Assembly (NCBI RefSeq): GCF_018069865.1
Contig: NZ_JAGQDG010000006.1
Location: forward strand, 310,001-374,000
DNA: 64,000 nucleotides
Direction of reading: 5' to 3'
Source: Ideonella paludis
GTDB taxonomy: Bacteria; Pseudomonadota; Gammaproteobacteria; Burkholderiales; Burkholderiaceae_C
Shown here: positions 49,907-60,432 of the stretch, in pieces
Layout: the number at the start of each line of letters is the position of its first letter
Position numbering within the stretch: the first letter of the stretch is position 1
Notes under the pieces: model-generated
Databases searched by the model: none
What the model was told of the DNA's origin: nothing
What the model saw: the letters and a program-made list of their open reading frames with translations, nothing else
Translations under genes and position numbers: made by a program

Positions 49907-50884
49907 ATGGAAATTTTTGACTATGACAACGTCCTGCTCTTGCCCCGCAAGTGCCGGGTAGAAAGCCGCGCGGAGTGTGACACCAGCGTCGAGTTTGGTG
50001 GGCGGCGCTTCAAGCTGCCGGTGGTGCCGGCCAATATGAAGACCGTGTTGGACGAGCGCATTGCCGAGTTCTTGGCCGCGAATGGCTTTTTCTACGTCAT
50101 GCACCGCTTTGACCTGGACAACGTCTGCTTTGCCAAGCAGATGCGCGACAAGGGCTTGATGGTGTCCATCAGCTCCGGCGTGAAGCCGGCCGATCGTGAC
50201 GTCATCGACCGCTTGGCGGCTGAGGGCGTCGGCGCGGACTACATCACCATTGACATTGCCCACGGCCACGCCGAGAGCGTGCGCCAGATGATCGAGTACA
50301 TCAAAGCCAAGCTGCCGCAGGCTTTCATCATCGCCGGGAACGTGGGCACACCGGAAGGCGTGATCGACCTGGAAAACTGGGGCGCCGACGCCACCAAAGT
50401 GGGCATCGGCCCCGGCAAGGTGTGCATCACCCGCCTGAAAACCGGTTTTGGCACCGGTGGCTGGCAGCTCAGCGCGCTGAAGTGGTGCGCCCGCGTGGCC
50501 ACCAAGCCCATCATTGCCGACGGCGGCATTCGCCACCACGGCGACATTGCCAAGAGCGTGCGCTTCGGTGCGGCCATGGTGATGGTGGGCTCGCTCTTTG
50601 CCGGCCATGAGGAGTCCCCCGGCGCCACCGTCGAGGTGGATGGCAAGCTCTACAAGGAGTACTACGGCTCAGCCAGCGACTTCAACAAAGGCGAGTACAA
50701 GCACGTGGAAGGCAAGCGCATCTTGGAGCCGGTCAAAGGCAAGCTGGCAGACACTTTGCGCGAGATGCAAGAAGACCTGCAAAGCTCCATCTCCTATGCC
50801 GGCGGCCGCGCCCTGCACGACCTGCGCCGGGTCAACTATGTGATCTTGGGCGGCGAGAACGCGGGCGAGCACCTGCTGATGTAA
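49907..50884 (+). CDS. guaC: GMP reductase
   Basis: Converts GMP to IMP with NADPH, returning guanine nucleotides to the adenine branch. 325 residues, TIM-barrel of the IMPDH/GMPR family without the CBS domains of IMPDH. The catalytic Cys loop reads [18 protein letters not shown], and [20 protein letters not shown] is the phosphate-binding region. The sequence is closer to the Firmicutes-type GuaC than to the E. coli one, which is usual in betaproteobacteria. ATG 49907 fits the family start [13 protein letters not shown]. Confidence 0.93.
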   Translation: MEIFDYDNVLLLPRKCRVESRAECDTSVEFGGRRFKLPVVPANMKTVLDERIAEFLAANGFFYVMHRFDLDNVCFAKQMRDKGLMVSISSGVKPADRDVIDRLAAEGVGADYITIDIAHGHAESVRQMIEYIKAKLPQAFIIAGNVGTPEGVIDLENWGADATKVGIGPGKVCITRLKTGFGTGGWQLSALKWCARVATKPIIADGGIRHHGDIAKSVRFGAAMVMVGSLFAGHEESPGATVEVDGKLYKEYYGSASDFNKGEYKHVEGKRILEPVKGKLADTLREMQEDLQSSISYAGGRALHDLRRVNYVILGGENAGEHLLM

Positions 50885-50929
50885 ACCCCGGAGCCAGCGC
50901 GGACTTGCGCTGCGGGGCTTCACCATGAA

Positions 50930-50955
50930 AAAGGGCCTGCACGTGCAGGCCCTTT
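50930..50955. terminator. bidirectional terminator between guaC and the S41 protease gene
   Basis: A perfect 26-base palindrome (AAAGGGCCTGC and its complement around a central CACGTG-like centre) flanked by A on one side and TTT on the other. It lies between two convergent genes and can serve both. Confidence 0.78.
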
Positions 50956-50972
50956 GCGTTGGAGCGCATGAA

Positions 50973-52364
50973 TCAGCGCGCCACCATGCCCCCAAAGCGG
51001 TCGCCGGGCTCGCCCTGCCAAGACTTCAAGAGCTTGGACGAAGCCGACTGCGGCTGGACCCGATCATTGGTCACAGCGGGGCAGCCCAGACCATCCGCAT
51101 GGTTGGCCGCAGCCACCAGCAAGGGCTCGCTGACCGAGCCCAGCGGCTTGGTGAAGTCTTCGGCCACCGGGCAGGTGGCGGCAAAACCGTTGAAGTAGCG
51201 GCCCTCATTGCGCGCATTCACCGATTCGAAGTTGACCACGCTGTAGGTGGTGCCGCAGCCATCCGCCTGCGGCAAAAAGCCGACCGGCTTGCCACAGGTG
51301 GTGTTGCCAATGGTGACCACGCTGACAAAAGGCGACAAGGCGTTGATGAGTTGCTCGCTGGCCGAACAGGTGCGCGAGCCGGTCAGCACATACACCCGGC
51401 TCATGGCCAAAGCGTTGATCGGATTACCGAAGGTGAAGGTTTGGTTGGACGACGAGTGCTTGTCGTTGTAGAGCAAGCTGGCAAACGCAGCGCCTGAGGT
51501 GCGATGAGACGCAGGGTAGGACGCGATCTTGCTGGCCGTGTCCACCAAGCCGCCCCCGTTGTAGCGCAAGTCAATCATGACTTCAGACACACCGTCGCGC
51601 TTGAACTGTGCAAAGGCCGCATCCAGCGGATTGATGGCCTGGCTGATCATGTCCTTGACCATCACATAACCCATCTTGCGCCCTCCTGCGGAGAGAACCG
51701 TCGTGCTGGTCGGGACAGGCACCAAGCTGTAAACCGCTGAGGTCAAGGTCACCAAGCGCGCTTCAACGCTTCCGGATTTGCCGACCATGAGGTTCAGAGT
51801 TTGGCCCGCAGCGGTGGCGCTGAGCGCCGCATAGTTGTCTGTGCTGATGACGGTGGAGGACGGGACACCGTTGACGGCCAAGACCACATCGCCGCGCACC
51901 AAACCCGCTGCAGCGGCTGGAGAGCCAGGCTCCACATAGCGAACGTAGAGCGGTGAATTGGGCTGCCCAGTGACTTCGCGACCGGCCACCATCACGCCAT
52001 AACCCATGGTTTGGCCAGCGCCGAAGAAGCGCTCATAGTCGGCTGTGGGGATGGAATAGCTCCAGCGATCCGCCGGGAACACTGAATTGCCGCCTTGATA
52101 CAGCTTGGCCTTGAAATAGCTGTCCACGGTGCTGTAGCCCACAGGGCTCGGATCTGGGCTCAGTGCGTACCAGTAGTACCAATCGTTCATATAGCTGCGC
52201 AACCAGGTGTTCTGGTCGGCCACCGAGCAAGACTGGGGCGGAGGAACATAAGTACCGTCATCTCCGCCCCCGCAAGCCGTCAAGGCGGCCGTAGCCGCCA
52301 AGGTCAGGCCCAGTGCCACACGGCGCACTGCGCCAGTCTGAAAAGCAGTTGCTTGAACACGCAT
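50973..52364 (-). CDS. S41 family peptidase lipoprotein (C-terminal processing protease-like)
   Basis: 463 residues. The signal ends in the lipobox LTACGGG (Cys31), so it is a lipoprotein of the cell envelope. A PDZ-like domain (SPLYVRYVEPGSPAAAAGLVRGDVVLAVNGV) is followed by the tail-specific protease fold with MIDLRYNGGG and the likely nucleophile Ser in SRTCSASEQLINAL; the family's catalytic Lys lies in NTTCGKPVGF. Stand-alone gene. The substrate is unknown. Confidence 0.85.
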   Translation of the reverse strand: MRVQATAFQTGAVRRVALGLTLAATAALTACGGGDDGTYVPPPQSCSVADQNTWLRSYMNDWYYWYALSPDPSPVGYSTVDSYFKAKLYQGGNSVFPADRWSYSIPTADYERFFGAGQTMGYGVMVAGREVTGQPNSPLYVRYVEPGSPAAAAGLVRGDVVLAVNGVPSSTVISTDNYAALSATAAGQTLNLMVGKSGSVEARLVTLTSAVYSLVPVPTSTTVLSAGGRKMGYVMVKDMISQAINPLDAAFAQFKRDGVSEVMIDLRYNGGGLVDTASKIASYPASHRTSGAAFASLLYNDKHSSSNQTFTFGNPINALAMSRVYVLTGSRTCSASEQLINALSPFVSVVTIGNTTCGKPVGFLPQADGCGTTYSVVNFESVNARNEGRYFNGFAATCPVAEDFTKPLGSVSEPLLVAAANHADGLGCPAVTNDRVQPQSASSKLLKSWQGEPGDRFGGMVAR

Positions 52365-52542
52365 TTTGATTCTTCCTTTTTGGGGGCAGCAATATCAAAA
52401 ACAACGGTAACACGGCAGCCTCAAGGTTCAGTCAGCGCCGCAGCCCGACACCCTAGACCACCACCTACAATTGAGCAACTCCCTAACTCGGTTTGGCGTT
52501 GACCGTGGCTTCACGTAAAGCTAGGTAATGCCTGGATGTGCC

Positions 52543-55416
52543 ATGACTGAACTCGCGAAATCCTTCGACCCCTCCCAACTTGAGCGCCACTGGGCCAGCT
52601 TGTGGGAGCAAAGCGGCCTCTACCGGCCGACCCTGGATGCCTCCAAGCCCTCTTTTTGCGTGCAGTTGCCTCCGCCCAATGTGACGGGCACCCTGCACAT
52701 GGGCCATGCCTTCAATCAAACCATCATGGACTCGCTCACGCGCTATCACCGCATGAGTGGCTTCAACACCTTGTGGGTGCCGGGCACCGACCATGCGGGC
52801 ATTGCCACCCAGATCGTGGTGGAGCGCCAGTTGCAAGAAAAGGGCATCAGCCGCTACGACATGGGCCCGACCCCGGAAGAAGCGCGCAAAAACTTTGTCG
52901 CCAAGGTCTGGGAGTGGAAGGAGCAAAGCGGCTCGACCATCACTGGCCAAATGCGCCGCATGGGCGCTTCAGTGAGCTGGGACCATGAGTACTTCACCAT
53001 GGACGAGAAGCTCTCCAAGGTGGTGACCGAGACCTTTGTGCGCCTCTACGAAGAAGGCCTGATCTACCGCGGCAAGCGCCTGGTGAGTTGGGACCCGATC
53101 TTGAAGTCCGCCGTCTCTGACCTGGAAGTTGAAAACGAAGAGGCCGACGGATCGCTGTGGCACATCCGCTATCCCGTCGAGGGCAGCACGGAATCCTTGG
53201 TGGTCGCCACCACCCGGCCCGAGACCATGCTGGGCGACACCGCCGTCATGGTTCACCCCGAAGATGAGCGTTATACCCACCTGATTGGCCAGCAAGTGCG
53301 CCTGCCCATCACCGGCCGCTTGGTGCCGGTGATTGCCGACGATTATGTGGACAAAGCCTTTGGCACCGGCGTGGTCAAAGTCACCCCGGCGCATGACCAG
53401 AACGACTACCAAGTCGGCCTGCGCCACAGCTTGCCCATGCTGACCATCTTCAACCTGGAGGCCAAGGTCAGCGCCCATGAGGCAACGGACATCCCCGCGG
53501 CCTATGTGGGCCTGGACCGTTTCGTGGCCCGCAAGCAGATCGTGGCCCAACTGGAGGCCGAAGGCCTGCTGGTGGAAGTCAAGAAGCACAAGCTGATGGT
53601 GCCCAAGTGCGCGCGCACCGGGCAGATCATCGAGCCCATGCTGACCGACCAGTGGTTCGTGGCCATGACGAAGGCCGGCGCCAGCGGCCAAAGCATTGCG
53701 GAAGAAGCCATCGAGGCGGTGGATTCAGGGGCGGTCAAGTTTGTGCCCGAGAACTGGGTCAACACCTACAACCAGTGGATGAAAAACATCCAAGACTGGT
53801 GCATTTCGCGCCAGCTTTGGTGGGGCCATCAGATCCCGGCCTGGCATGGCGAAGGCGGCGAAGTCTTTGTCGCTCGCAATGAGGCTGATGCCCGCGCCCA
53901 GGCCGCCGCCGCAGGCTATGCCGGCGCCCTGACCCGCGACCCCGACGTGCTGGACACCTGGTATTCCTCCGCTTTGGTGCCCTTCTCCACCCTGGGCTGG
54001 CCTGAAAAGACCATCGAGCAAGACCTCTTCTTGCCCAGCCAAGTGCTGGTGACGGGCCACGACATCATCTTCTTCTGGGTCGCCCGGATGATCATGATGA
54101 CCAAGCACTTCACTGGCAAAGTACCTTTCAAGGATGTCTACATCCACGGCCTGGTGCTGGACGCTCAAGGCCACAAGATGAGCAAGTCCGAGGGCAATGT
54201 GCTGGACCCGGTCGACCTGATTGACGGCATCGCGCTGGCCCCCCTGCTGGACAAGCGCGTGGTGGGCCTGCGCAAGCCCGAGACCGCACCCAAGGTGCGC
54301 AAGAACACCGAGAAGGAGTTCCCAGAAGGCATTCCCGCCTATGGCGCCGACGCACTGCGCTTCACCTTTGCGGCCATGGCCACGCTGGGCCGCACCGTCA
54401 ACTTTGACTCCAAGCGCTGCGAGGGCTATCGCAACTTCTGCAACAAGCTCTGGAACGCCACCAAGTTTGCGCTGATGAATTGCGAGGGCCAAGACTGCGG
54501 CCTGATGGAGCACACCAAAGACGAGTGCTCGGTGGGCGGCGCGGCCCACGGCTATATGAGCTTCAGCCCTGCCGACCGCTGGATCGCCAGCGAGCTGCAG
54601 CGCGTGGAGCAAGCCGTGCACCAAGGCTTTGCCGAGTACCGCTTGGACAACGTGGCCAACACCATCTACCAGTTCGTGTGGGACGAATACTGCGACTGGT
54701 ACCTGGAAATCGCCAAGGTGCAGATCCAAACCGGCAGCGAAGCCCAGCAGCGCGCCACCCGCCGCACGCTGATCCGCACCCTGGAGACCGTGCTGCGCCT
54801 GCTGCACCCCATTGCGCCCTTCATCACCGCCGAGCTGTGGAACACCGTGGCGGTGGTGGCCGGCCGCAAAGCCGAGGGTGACAGCAGCACCGTGGCCGCG
54901 GCACGCTACCCGCAGCCTGAGCTGGGCAAGATCGACCCCGTCAGCGATGCTTGGGTGGCACAGCTCAAGTCGCTGGTGGGCGTGTGCCGCGCGCTGCGCA
55001 GCGAAATGGGTCTCTCGCCCGCCGAGCGTGTGCCCTTGGTGGCGCATGGCGATGCCGAGTTCTTGACGGCTGCCGCACCGCTGCTCAAAGCCTTGGCCAA
55101 GCTCAGCGAGGTGCAAGTCATGAACGACGCCGCCGAGTTTGCCGCCGCCACTGAGCTGGCCCCGGTGGCCGTGCACGGCCAGGCCCGCTTGGCCCTGAAG
55201 GTGGAAATTGATGTGGCCGCTGAGCGCGAGCGCATCGGCAAGGAGATCAAGCGCATTGAAGGCGAGGTCACCAAGGCGGAGGGCAAGCTGGGTAACGAAA
55301 GCTTTGTGGCGCGCGCTCCAGCGGCCGTGGTGGAGCAAGAACGCGCACGTCTGGCGGAGTTCAGCCGCACCTTGGAAGGCTTGCGCAGCCAATTGAACAA
55401 ATTGCCCAACGCTTGA
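52543..55416 (+). CDS. valS: valine-tRNA ligase
   Basis: Class I synthetase for tRNA-Val, 957 residues. HIGH motif as LHMGH in [20 protein letters not shown] at [16 protein letters not shown]1 editing domain with [13 protein letters not shown], and the C-terminal coiled coil ([20 protein letters not shown]-like region) typical of ValRS. ATG 52543 gives the family start [10 protein letters not shown]; the ATG at 52528 is an alternative with poor ribosome-site spacing. A TACAAT box at 52466-52471 may be the -10. Confidence 0.97.
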   Translation: MTELAKSFDPSQLERHWASLWEQSGLYRPTLDASKPSFCVQLPPPNVTGTLHMGHAFNQTIMDSLTRYHRMSGFNTLWVPGTDHAGIATQIVVERQLQEKGISRYDMGPTPEEARKNFVAKVWEWKEQSGSTITGQMRRMGASVSWDHEYFTMDEKLSKVVTETFVRLYEEGLIYRGKRLVSWDPILKSAVSDLEVENEEADGSLWHIRYPVEGSTESLVVATTRPETMLGDTAVMVHPEDERYTHLIGQQVRLPITGRLVPVIADDYVDKAFGTGVVKVTPAHDQNDYQVGLRHSLPMLTIFNLEAKVSAHEATDIPAAYVGLDRFVARKQIVAQLEAEGLLVEVKKHKLMVPKCARTGQIIEPMLTDQWFVAMTKAGASGQSIAEEAIEAVDSGAVKFVPENWVNTYNQWMKNIQDWCISRQLWWGHQIPAWHGEGGEVFVARNEADARAQAAAAGYAGALTRDPDVLDTWYSSALVPFSTLGWPEKTIEQDLFLPSQVLVTGHDIIFFWVARMIMMTKHFTGKVPFKDVYIHGLVLDAQGHKMSKSEGNVLDPVDLIDGIALAPLLDKRVVGLRKPETAPKVRKNTEKEFPEGIPAYGADALRFTFAAMATLGRTVNFDSKRCEGYRNFCNKLWNATKFALMNCEGQDCGLMEHTKDECSVGGAAHGYMSFSPADRWIASELQRVEQAVHQGFAEYRLDNVANTIYQFVWDEYCDWYLEIAKVQIQTGSEAQQRATRRTLIRTLETVLRLLHPIAPFITAELWNTVAVVAGRKAEGDSSTVAAARYPQPELGKIDPVSDAWVAQLKSLVGVCRALRSEMGLSPAERVPLVAHGDAEFLTAAAPLLKALAKLSEVQVMNDAAEFAAATELAPVAVHGQARLALKVEIDVAAERERIGKEIKRIEGEVTKAEGKLGNESFVARAPAAVVEQERARLAEFSRTLEGLRSQLNKLPNA

Positions 55417-55511
55417 TGGATCCCGTCGATCTGGCCACCGCCTTGTCATCGGCGGGTGCCAGAATCGGCCACAGCATGAGCGCTGTTCAAAAAAAGACAG
55501 GAGTGGAACGC

Positions 55512-56384
55512 ATGAAATCCAAGATCAACAAGGCCATCTTTCCGGTGGCAGGCCTGGGCACGCGGTTTTTGCCCGCTACCAAAGCTCAGCCCAAAGAAAT
55601 GCTGCCGGTGGTGGACAAGCCCCTGATCCAGTACGCCGTCGAGGAAGCCTACGCCGCAGGCATCCGGCAGATGATTTTTGTGAATGGCCGCCACAAGCGC
55701 GCCATTGAAGACCATTTCGACTCCGCCTTCGAGCTGGAAAACGAGCTGGAGACCCAAAACAAGCGCGAATTGCTGTCGCTGGTGCACTCCATCAAGCCCG
55801 ATGACATGGAGTGCATCTACATCCGCCAGCCCAAGGCTTTGGGGCTGGGCCACGCCGTGCTGTGCGGCCAGTGTGTGGTGGTGAATGAGCCCTTCGCCGT
55901 GCTGTTGGCCGATGACCTGATGGTGGGCCAGCCGCCAGTGCTCAAGCAGATGGTGGATCAGTTTGAAGAGTGGCAAGCTTCCATCTTGGCCGTGCAAGAA
56001 GTGCCCCCCGAACACACCAAGCGCTACGGCATTGTGGCCGGCACCTCGGTGAACGATCGGATGATGGACCTGACTCACATCGTCGAAAAGCCCTCTCCCG
56101 AGAACGCCCCCTCACGCTTGGGCGTGGCAGGACGCTACATCTTGACGCCAGGCGTGTTCCGCGAAATTGCCAACCAACCCCGCGGCGTGGGCGGCGAGAT
56201 CCAGCTCACCGATGGCATTGCCGCGCTGATGCGCCGCGAAAAGGTGTTTGCCTATCAGTACGAAGGCAAGCGCTATGACTGCGGCAGCAAAGAGGGCTTT
56301 TTGGAAGCCAATGTGGAGTTGGCCCTGGCGCACCCGCAATTGGGCGCGTCGTTCAGGCACTACCTGAAAGGCCTGACGCTCTGA
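55512..56384 (+). CDS. galU: UTP-glucose-1-phosphate uridylyltransferase
   Basis: Makes UDP-glucose for envelope polysaccharides. 290 residues. The nucleotide loop is [19 protein letters not shown], followed by LADDLMVG (metal Asp), [19 protein letters not shown] and the C-terminal [15 protein letters not shown], all GalU marks. ATG 55512 has GGAG about eight bases upstream. It lies 95 bases after valS and is followed by a terminator. Confidence 0.95.
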   Translation: MKSKINKAIFPVAGLGTRFLPATKAQPKEMLPVVDKPLIQYAVEEAYAAGIRQMIFVNGRHKRAIEDHFDSAFELENELETQNKRELLSLVHSIKPDDMECIYIRQPKALGLGHAVLCGQCVVVNEPFAVLLADDLMVGQPPVLKQMVDQFEEWQASILAVQEVPPEHTKRYGIVAGTSVNDRMMDLTHIVEKPSPENAPSRLGVAGRYILTPGVFREIANQPRGVGGEIQLTDGIAALMRREKVFAYQYEGKRYDCGSKEGFLEANVELALAHPQLGASFRHYLKGLTL

Positions 56385-56412
56385 CGCTCACGCGCCAGAC
56401 TCCCACCACTCA

Positions 56413-56435
56413 AAGGGCTGCTTCGCGCAGCCCTT
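56413..56435. terminator. terminator after galU, also usable by tusA
   Basis: AAGGGCTGC pairs with GCAGCCCTT around a five-base loop, with A at the left and TT at the right, between two convergent genes. The T-tracts are short. Confidence 0.65.
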
Positions 56436-56441
56436 GGTCAT

Positions 56442-56669
56442 TCAACGGCGGCGCAGGTAGTGGACGAACTCTTCGCCCACGGTGTCTTGCTGCAGCAAGT
56501 CATTGCCGGTCTGCCGCGCAAAGGCTTGAAAGTCACGCGCCGAACCAGGATCGGTCGCGATGACCTTCAGAACCTCACCACTGCTCATCTCTGCCAAGGC
56601 CTTCTTGGCCTTCAAGATGGGCAAGGGGCAATTCAGCCCGCGGGTGTCGATTTCCTTGTGCGCGTCCAT
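56442..56669 (-). CDS. TusA/SirA-like sulfurtransferase
   Basis: 75 residues, the full length of the family. The sulfur-carrying Cys is in LNCPLPILKAKKAL, the CPxP motif near the N-terminus, and the rest matches the TusA two-layer fold (VLKVIATDPGSARDFQAF). Members pass persulfide sulfur to tRNA thiolation, molybdopterin or oxidation routes. Upstream lie nudix and cysM on the same strand, which fits a link to cysteine/sulfur metabolism, though a tRNA role is equally possible. Confidence 0.88.
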   Translation of the reverse strand: MDAHKEIDTRGLNCPLPILKAKKALAEMSSGEVLKVIATDPGSARDFQAFARQTGNDLLQQDTVGEEFVHYLRRR

Positions 56670-56698
56670 GCGTGTCCTCTGATGCTTGAAGCCTGATT

Positions 56699-57235
56699 TT
56701 AGGCTTTGAATTCCATGAAACGAGGCGTGATACCCCGCCCCCTCAACCAGTCCGCCATGGCCAAGCCTGTTCCGGCCGGCCAGCAGATGATGTCTTCGGG
56801 CTTGAACAGCTTGTATTCGGCCAATTCGGGGGACAGCGAGATCTCACCCCGGGCCTGCACATGGTAGGCGATGATCACCTGGTTCATGCGCAGGAATTCA
56901 TACACCCCAATGAGTTTGACGGACTCGGCCACCAAAGAGGTCTCTTCCAGCACTTCGCGCGCGATACCGGCCTCGGGGCTTTCGCCCGCCTCCATGAACC
57001 CCGTGATGTGCGCAAACATCCGCCCCTGCCACGCCGCATTGCGGGCCAGCAGCACCAAGCCCTCGCGGTCTACGCATTCCACCACCGCCGCCAGCACCGG
57101 CGTCGGGTTATTCCAATGGGTGAAGCCGCAGGCTGCACAGCGCAATCGCGTCTTGGGGCCGCCGTCCTCCTGGGCCTCTACCCAGGCCAGCGTCGCCGCA
57201 CACCGCGGGCAGTAGGTGAAGGCCGTGCCACTCAT
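56699..57235 (-). CDS. Nudix hydrolase with N-terminal zinc ribbon
   Basis: 178 residues. A zinc ribbon (YCPRC and CAACGF, four Cys) precedes the Nudix box GFMEAGESPEAGIAREVLEE. This layout resembles NADH pyrophosphatase NudC, but the protein is shorter, so the substrate is open. The last Nudix residue pattern has EETSL in place of EExGU. ATG 57235 was taken over an 18-residue upstream extension. It starts six bases after the cysM stop. Confidence 0.82.
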   Translation of the reverse strand: MSGTAFTYCPRCAATLAWVEAQEDGGPKTRLRCAACGFTHWNNPTPVLAAVVECVDREGLVLLARNAAWQGRMFAHITGFMEAGESPEAGIAREVLEETSLVAESVKLIGVYEFLRMNQVIIAYHVQARGEISLSPELAEYKLFKPEDIICWPAGTGLAMADWLRGRGITPRFMEFKA

Positions 57236-57240
57236 GGCCG

Positions 57241-58146
57241 TCAGGCCGGAAACACGCCGGTGGAGAGATATCGGTCGCCCCGGTCGCACACCACAAACAC
57301 GATGGTGGCGTTGCTGACCGTCTTGGCCACCTGCAAGGCGGCCCAGCAGGCTCCGGCGGCGGAGATGCCGACAAACAAGCCTTCTTCAGCAGCCAATCGC
57401 CGTGCCATGTCTTCAGCGTCACTCTGGCTCACATAGACCAGTTCATCGACAGCCTTGGGGTCAAAGATCTTGGGCAAATAGGCCTCGGGCCACTTGCGGA
57501 TGCCGGGGATCCGGGAGCCTTCAGAGGGCTGGGCGCCAATCACGCGCACCGCATTGCTCTTTTCTTTGAGGAAGCGCGACACGCCGGTGATGGTGCCCGT
57601 CGTGCCCATCGCGCTCACAAAGTGGGTGATCTGGCCTTCAGTGTCGGCCCAGATCTCCGGCCCGGTGGTTTCGTAGTGCACCAGCGGGTTGTCCGCATTG
57701 GCGAATTGATCCAGCACTCGGCCCTTGCCATCGCGCTGCATTTGCTCGGCCAAGTCGCGTGCCAGCTCCATGCCGCCGGACTTGGGTGTCAGGATCAACT
57801 CCGCGCCAAAGGCCTTCATGGTCTGGGCGCGTTCAATGGAGAGATCCTCCGGCATGATCAAGACCATGCGGTAGCCCCGGATGGCCGCAGCCATGGCCAA
57901 GGCAATGCCGGTATTGCCCGAGGTCGCTTCAATCAGCGTGTCGCCGGGCTTGATCTCGCCGCGCAACTCAGCACGTCGGATCATGTGAATGGCAGGCCGG
58001 TCTTTGACCGAGCCTGCCGGATTGTTGCCTTCAAGCTTGCCAAGGATGATGTTGCCGCGCTGGGCGAGCTCAGCACCGGGCAGGCGTTGCAACCGTACCA
58101 AGGGCGTGCGGCCGATGGCGTCTTCGAGCGTCAGGTAGGGGGGCAT
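57241..58146 (-). CDS. cysM: cysteine synthase B (O-acetylserine sulfhydrylase)
   Basis: PLP enzyme making cysteine from O-acetylserine and sulfide or thiosulfate. 301 residues. The PLP lysine is in NPAGSVKDRPA, the substrate loop is EATSGNTGIALAMA, and the phosphate-binding loop is GTTGTITGVSRFL. CysM rather than CysK is indicated by the length and by the KWPEAYLPKIFDP segment. Head gene of cysM-nudix-tusA. A minus-strand GATAAT (58174-58179) may be its -10. Confidence 0.93.
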   Translation of the reverse strand: MPPYLTLEDAIGRTPLVRLQRLPGAELAQRGNIILGKLEGNNPAGSVKDRPAIHMIRRAELRGEIKPGDTLIEATSGNTGIALAMAAAIRGYRMVLIMPEDLSIERAQTMKAFGAELILTPKSGGMELARDLAEQMQRDGKGRVLDQFANADNPLVHYETTGPEIWADTEGQITHFVSAMGTTGTITGVSRFLKEKSNAVRVIGAQPSEGSRIPGIRKWPEAYLPKIFDPKAVDELVYVSQSDAEDMARRLAAEEGLFVGISAAGACWAALQVAKTVSNATIVFVVCDRGDRYLSTGVFPA

Positions 58147-58281
58147 GGCTGGTGAGCGAGGTGATGCCGTGTGATTATCACGGCACCGCCTGCTCTGTGC
58201 TGCGGCCCCGGCCTAAAGCCCGAGGCGCCTGAGGCCCCAGCGCCCAAGCCAGCGCGACACCGCCTGGGCCTTTCAAGCGCC

Positions 58282-59280
58282 TCAGGGCTGGTTGATCCAG
58301 GTTTGAAGGTTGTTGTTCACGGCCTGGGTGATGCGTGTGCCGCTGTTGTTGCCGCCCGATGCCGCATACGCATGGATCGCAATACCGCAGTCGCCCTGGC
58401 AGGTGCCCGGGCCAGTGCCATCGGCCTGCACCACAGGCGCACCGCTTTGACCCCCTGCGGTGTCAATCGGGTAGCGCGTCTTGCGGGCTTCGGAGACCGC
58501 AACTGCGCCAGCACCGCCCCACTGCGTACCGCTGAGCTTGTCGCCGGGGTAGCCGAAGATACCGATCGGCACGCCCACTTGGGAGGCCGTGGTCCAAGCC
58601 CGGCCCAGCCAACCCGTTGTGTTGCCAACGGTGCAGTTCAGGCGCGCAGCGCCGTAGTCATACTCTGGGTTGGCGCTTGAGGTCCAGCCGGTGACGGAAT
58701 GCAAGCGAGTGGCAGTGCAGGAGCCATAAGGAGAGAGGCCACCATTGCGAGCCGGGTAGAACACCACGTTGGTGGACCACACCCCCGTGCTGCCGCCAGA
58801 GTGCACGCAGTGGCCTGCCGTGGCCACCGTGTTGTTGCTGATGAGCCAGGCGGTGCAAGAGAAGCTGCCAGAGCCTTGGTTGAAGGTCAGCAAGCCCACC
58901 GCACGATAGGGATAACCAGACTCTTGAGGATAGACGCGGAAGCGACGATCCGAGTTGATGACCGACTCCGGGTCCAGCGCTTCCGCCGCAGAAGCATAGG
59001 GCGCCATCTTGGGCTTGAAGGTCGCGGCAAACACCGCTTGCTCTGCCGCCGTCAGGCGCGAAGCCGGGAACTCAGCCTCGGCATCCAGAGCGACACCGCG
59101 CTTGTTGTGGCCCGCAAATGCGCCGCCCGGCACCGTGCTGGTCACCACCAGCGAAGGCATGGTGCCATCGCTGGCCACGGGCAGGTTCTTGTTGTCAGCC
59201 TGCGCGGCAGAGGCCAGGCCCAGAGCAGCCGTGGCCAAAGCCAGGGTGGTCAGACGACGGGATGTGAAAGCAAATGACAT
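58282..59280 (-). CDS. secreted trypsin-like serine protease (glutamyl endopeptidase-like, S1B)
   Basis: 332 residues with a signal peptide (LTTLALATAALGLASAAQA) and a propeptide-like stretch of about 80 residues, then a chymotrypsin-fold domain. The triad: His in VATAGHCVHSGG, Asp in EYDYGAARL, Ser in AGGQSGAPVV. SCTAW and TCQGDCG suggest disulfides. The order resembles V8-like glutamyl endopeptidases. Probably an exported digestive enzyme; specificity cannot be read from sequence. Confidence 0.85.
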   Translation of the reverse strand: MSFAFTSRRLTTLALATAALGLASAAQADNKNLPVASDGTMPSLVVTSTVPGGAFAGHNKRGVALDAEAEFPASRLTAAEQAVFAATFKPKMAPYASAAEALDPESVINSDRRFRVYPQESGYPYRAVGLLTFNQGSGSFSCTAWLISNNTVATAGHCVHSGGSTGVWSTNVVFYPARNGGLSPYGSCTATRLHSVTGWTSSANPEYDYGAARLNCTVGNTTGWLGRAWTTASQVGVPIGIFGYPGDKLSGTQWGGAGAVAVSEARKTRYPIDTAGGQSGAPVVQADGTGPGTCQGDCGIAIHAYAASGGNNSGTRITQAVNNNLQTWINQP

Positions 59281-59469
59281 GACATCTCTCCTGTGTGTTT
59301 GAGGGTGTTGCCAGTGTTGGCGGGCGGATCATGGGCGCGGCTGGCCCCGCTCGCAATGGGCTGGCAGCCCGCTCCCCCGCGTGTGCCAGGGGGACTCCCC
59401 CTAGGGATGGGGACGAAGACTTTGCGGCCCCCTAATCACTCAATTTTCAAAATCGCCCAAAGCTTGTGT

Positions 59470-59475
59470 CATAAT
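59470..59475 (+). promoter_or_regulatory. putative -10 box of the tRNA-Leu gene
   Basis: CATAAT, about 55 bases before the tRNA, within an AT-richer patch that includes CAATTTTCAAAATC as a possible weak -35 region. No other promoter candidate lies nearer. Confidence 0.4.
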
Positions 59476-59530
59476 GGCGGACTACGTGATGCACAGCAGA
59501 GTTCTCAACTCAGCAAAGCCCACACACCGT

Positions 59531-59615
59531 GCCCGGGTGGCGAAATCGGTAGACGCAAGGGATTCAAAATCCCTCGCCGCAAGGCGTGTCGGTTCGAGTC
59601 CGACCCCGGGCACCA
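59531..59615 (+). tRNA. tRNA-Leu (anticodon CAA), CCA encoded
   Basis: Folds as a class II tRNA: acceptor GCCCGGG/CCCGGGC, D arm with GGCGAAATCGGTAGAC, anticodon stem AGGGA/TCCCT with loop TTCAAAA (anticodon CAA), long variable arm CGCC-GCAA-GGCG, T arm with GGTTCGAGTCC. The 3' ACCA is genome-encoded. Reads UUG leucine codons. Confidence 0.96.
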
Positions 59616-59676
59616 CCCCTCAGTCGGCCCCTTCGCGGATCCTCCGACTTCGCGACAAAAGCTCCTGCGAGTGACT

Positions 59677-60387
59677 ATGCCGCCTCTTCCCCGCCTCACC
59701 AAGATCTTGCTGCTGACCTGCGGCGCCTTGTTTCTCATCGAGTCTTTGCTCGGTAGCAGTTTGGCGCTCGACCGCTGGTTTGGCCTGTGGTCACTCAACT
59801 CCGGCCACTTCATGCCCTGGCAGTTGCTGAGCTATGGGCTGCTGCACAACAGCATCAGCCATTTGGTCTTCAACATGCTGGCGCTGTGGATGTTCGGCTC
59901 TGAGCTGGAGCGCCTGTGGGGCGACCGCCGTTACGGCCAACTGCTGCTGGCCGCCACCTTCACGGCCGGCCTGGCCCAGCTCGGCATGGGTTTCTTGTCG
60001 CCAGGCGCCAGCGTCACGGTGGGCGCCTCTGGCGCCACTTACGGCCTGCTGTTGGCCTACGCCTTGACCTTCCCACGCAAGCAGTTCGACTTGGTTGGCT
60101 TCTTGCCCATGGTATTGATGATCCTGCCAGGCCAGTTGTTCTACACCCTGGGCCTGATTCTGTTCGTGGTGCTGTTCACCAACCGCGCCATGGTGCCCAT
60201 CCCTCCCCTGCCCATTCCGGCGCTGCAGATGGTCATGGTCTTCGGTGGCTTGGAGCTGCTGATGGGCGTGATGTTCTCGCGCTCCGGCATTGCCCACTTC
60301 GCCCACCTGGGCGGCATGTTGGGGGCCTGGCTGATGCTGCGCTACTGGCGCGGCCAGCCGCCCTTCAGCGCCAAGAAACGCTGGTAA
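59677..60387 (+). CDS. rhomboid family intramembrane serine protease
   Basis: 236 residues with six membrane helices. The catalytic Ser lies in VGASGATYGLLLAY (GxSG motif) and the catalytic His in AHFAHLGGMLGAW; HLVFNMLALWMFG is the usual helix 2 motif with His and Asn of the oxyanion region. Cleaves membrane segments of unknown substrates. ATG 59677 follows the tRNA by 61 bases; GTG 59671 is also possible. Confidence 0.88.
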   Translation: MPPLPRLTKILLLTCGALFLIESLLGSSLALDRWFGLWSLNSGHFMPWQLLSYGLLHNSISHLVFNMLALWMFGSELERLWGDRRYGQLLLAATFTAGLAQLGMGFLSPGASVTVGASGATYGLLLAYALTFPRKQFDLVGFLPMVLMILPGQLFYTLGLILFVVLFTNRAMVPIPPLPIPALQMVMVFGGLELLMGVMFSRSGIAHFAHLGGMLGAWLMLRYWRGQPPFSAKKRW

Positions 60388-60432
60388 GGCCTTCGGGGGC
60401 CAGCGCGCACAAGTTCGCGCTTGAGTTTGCGC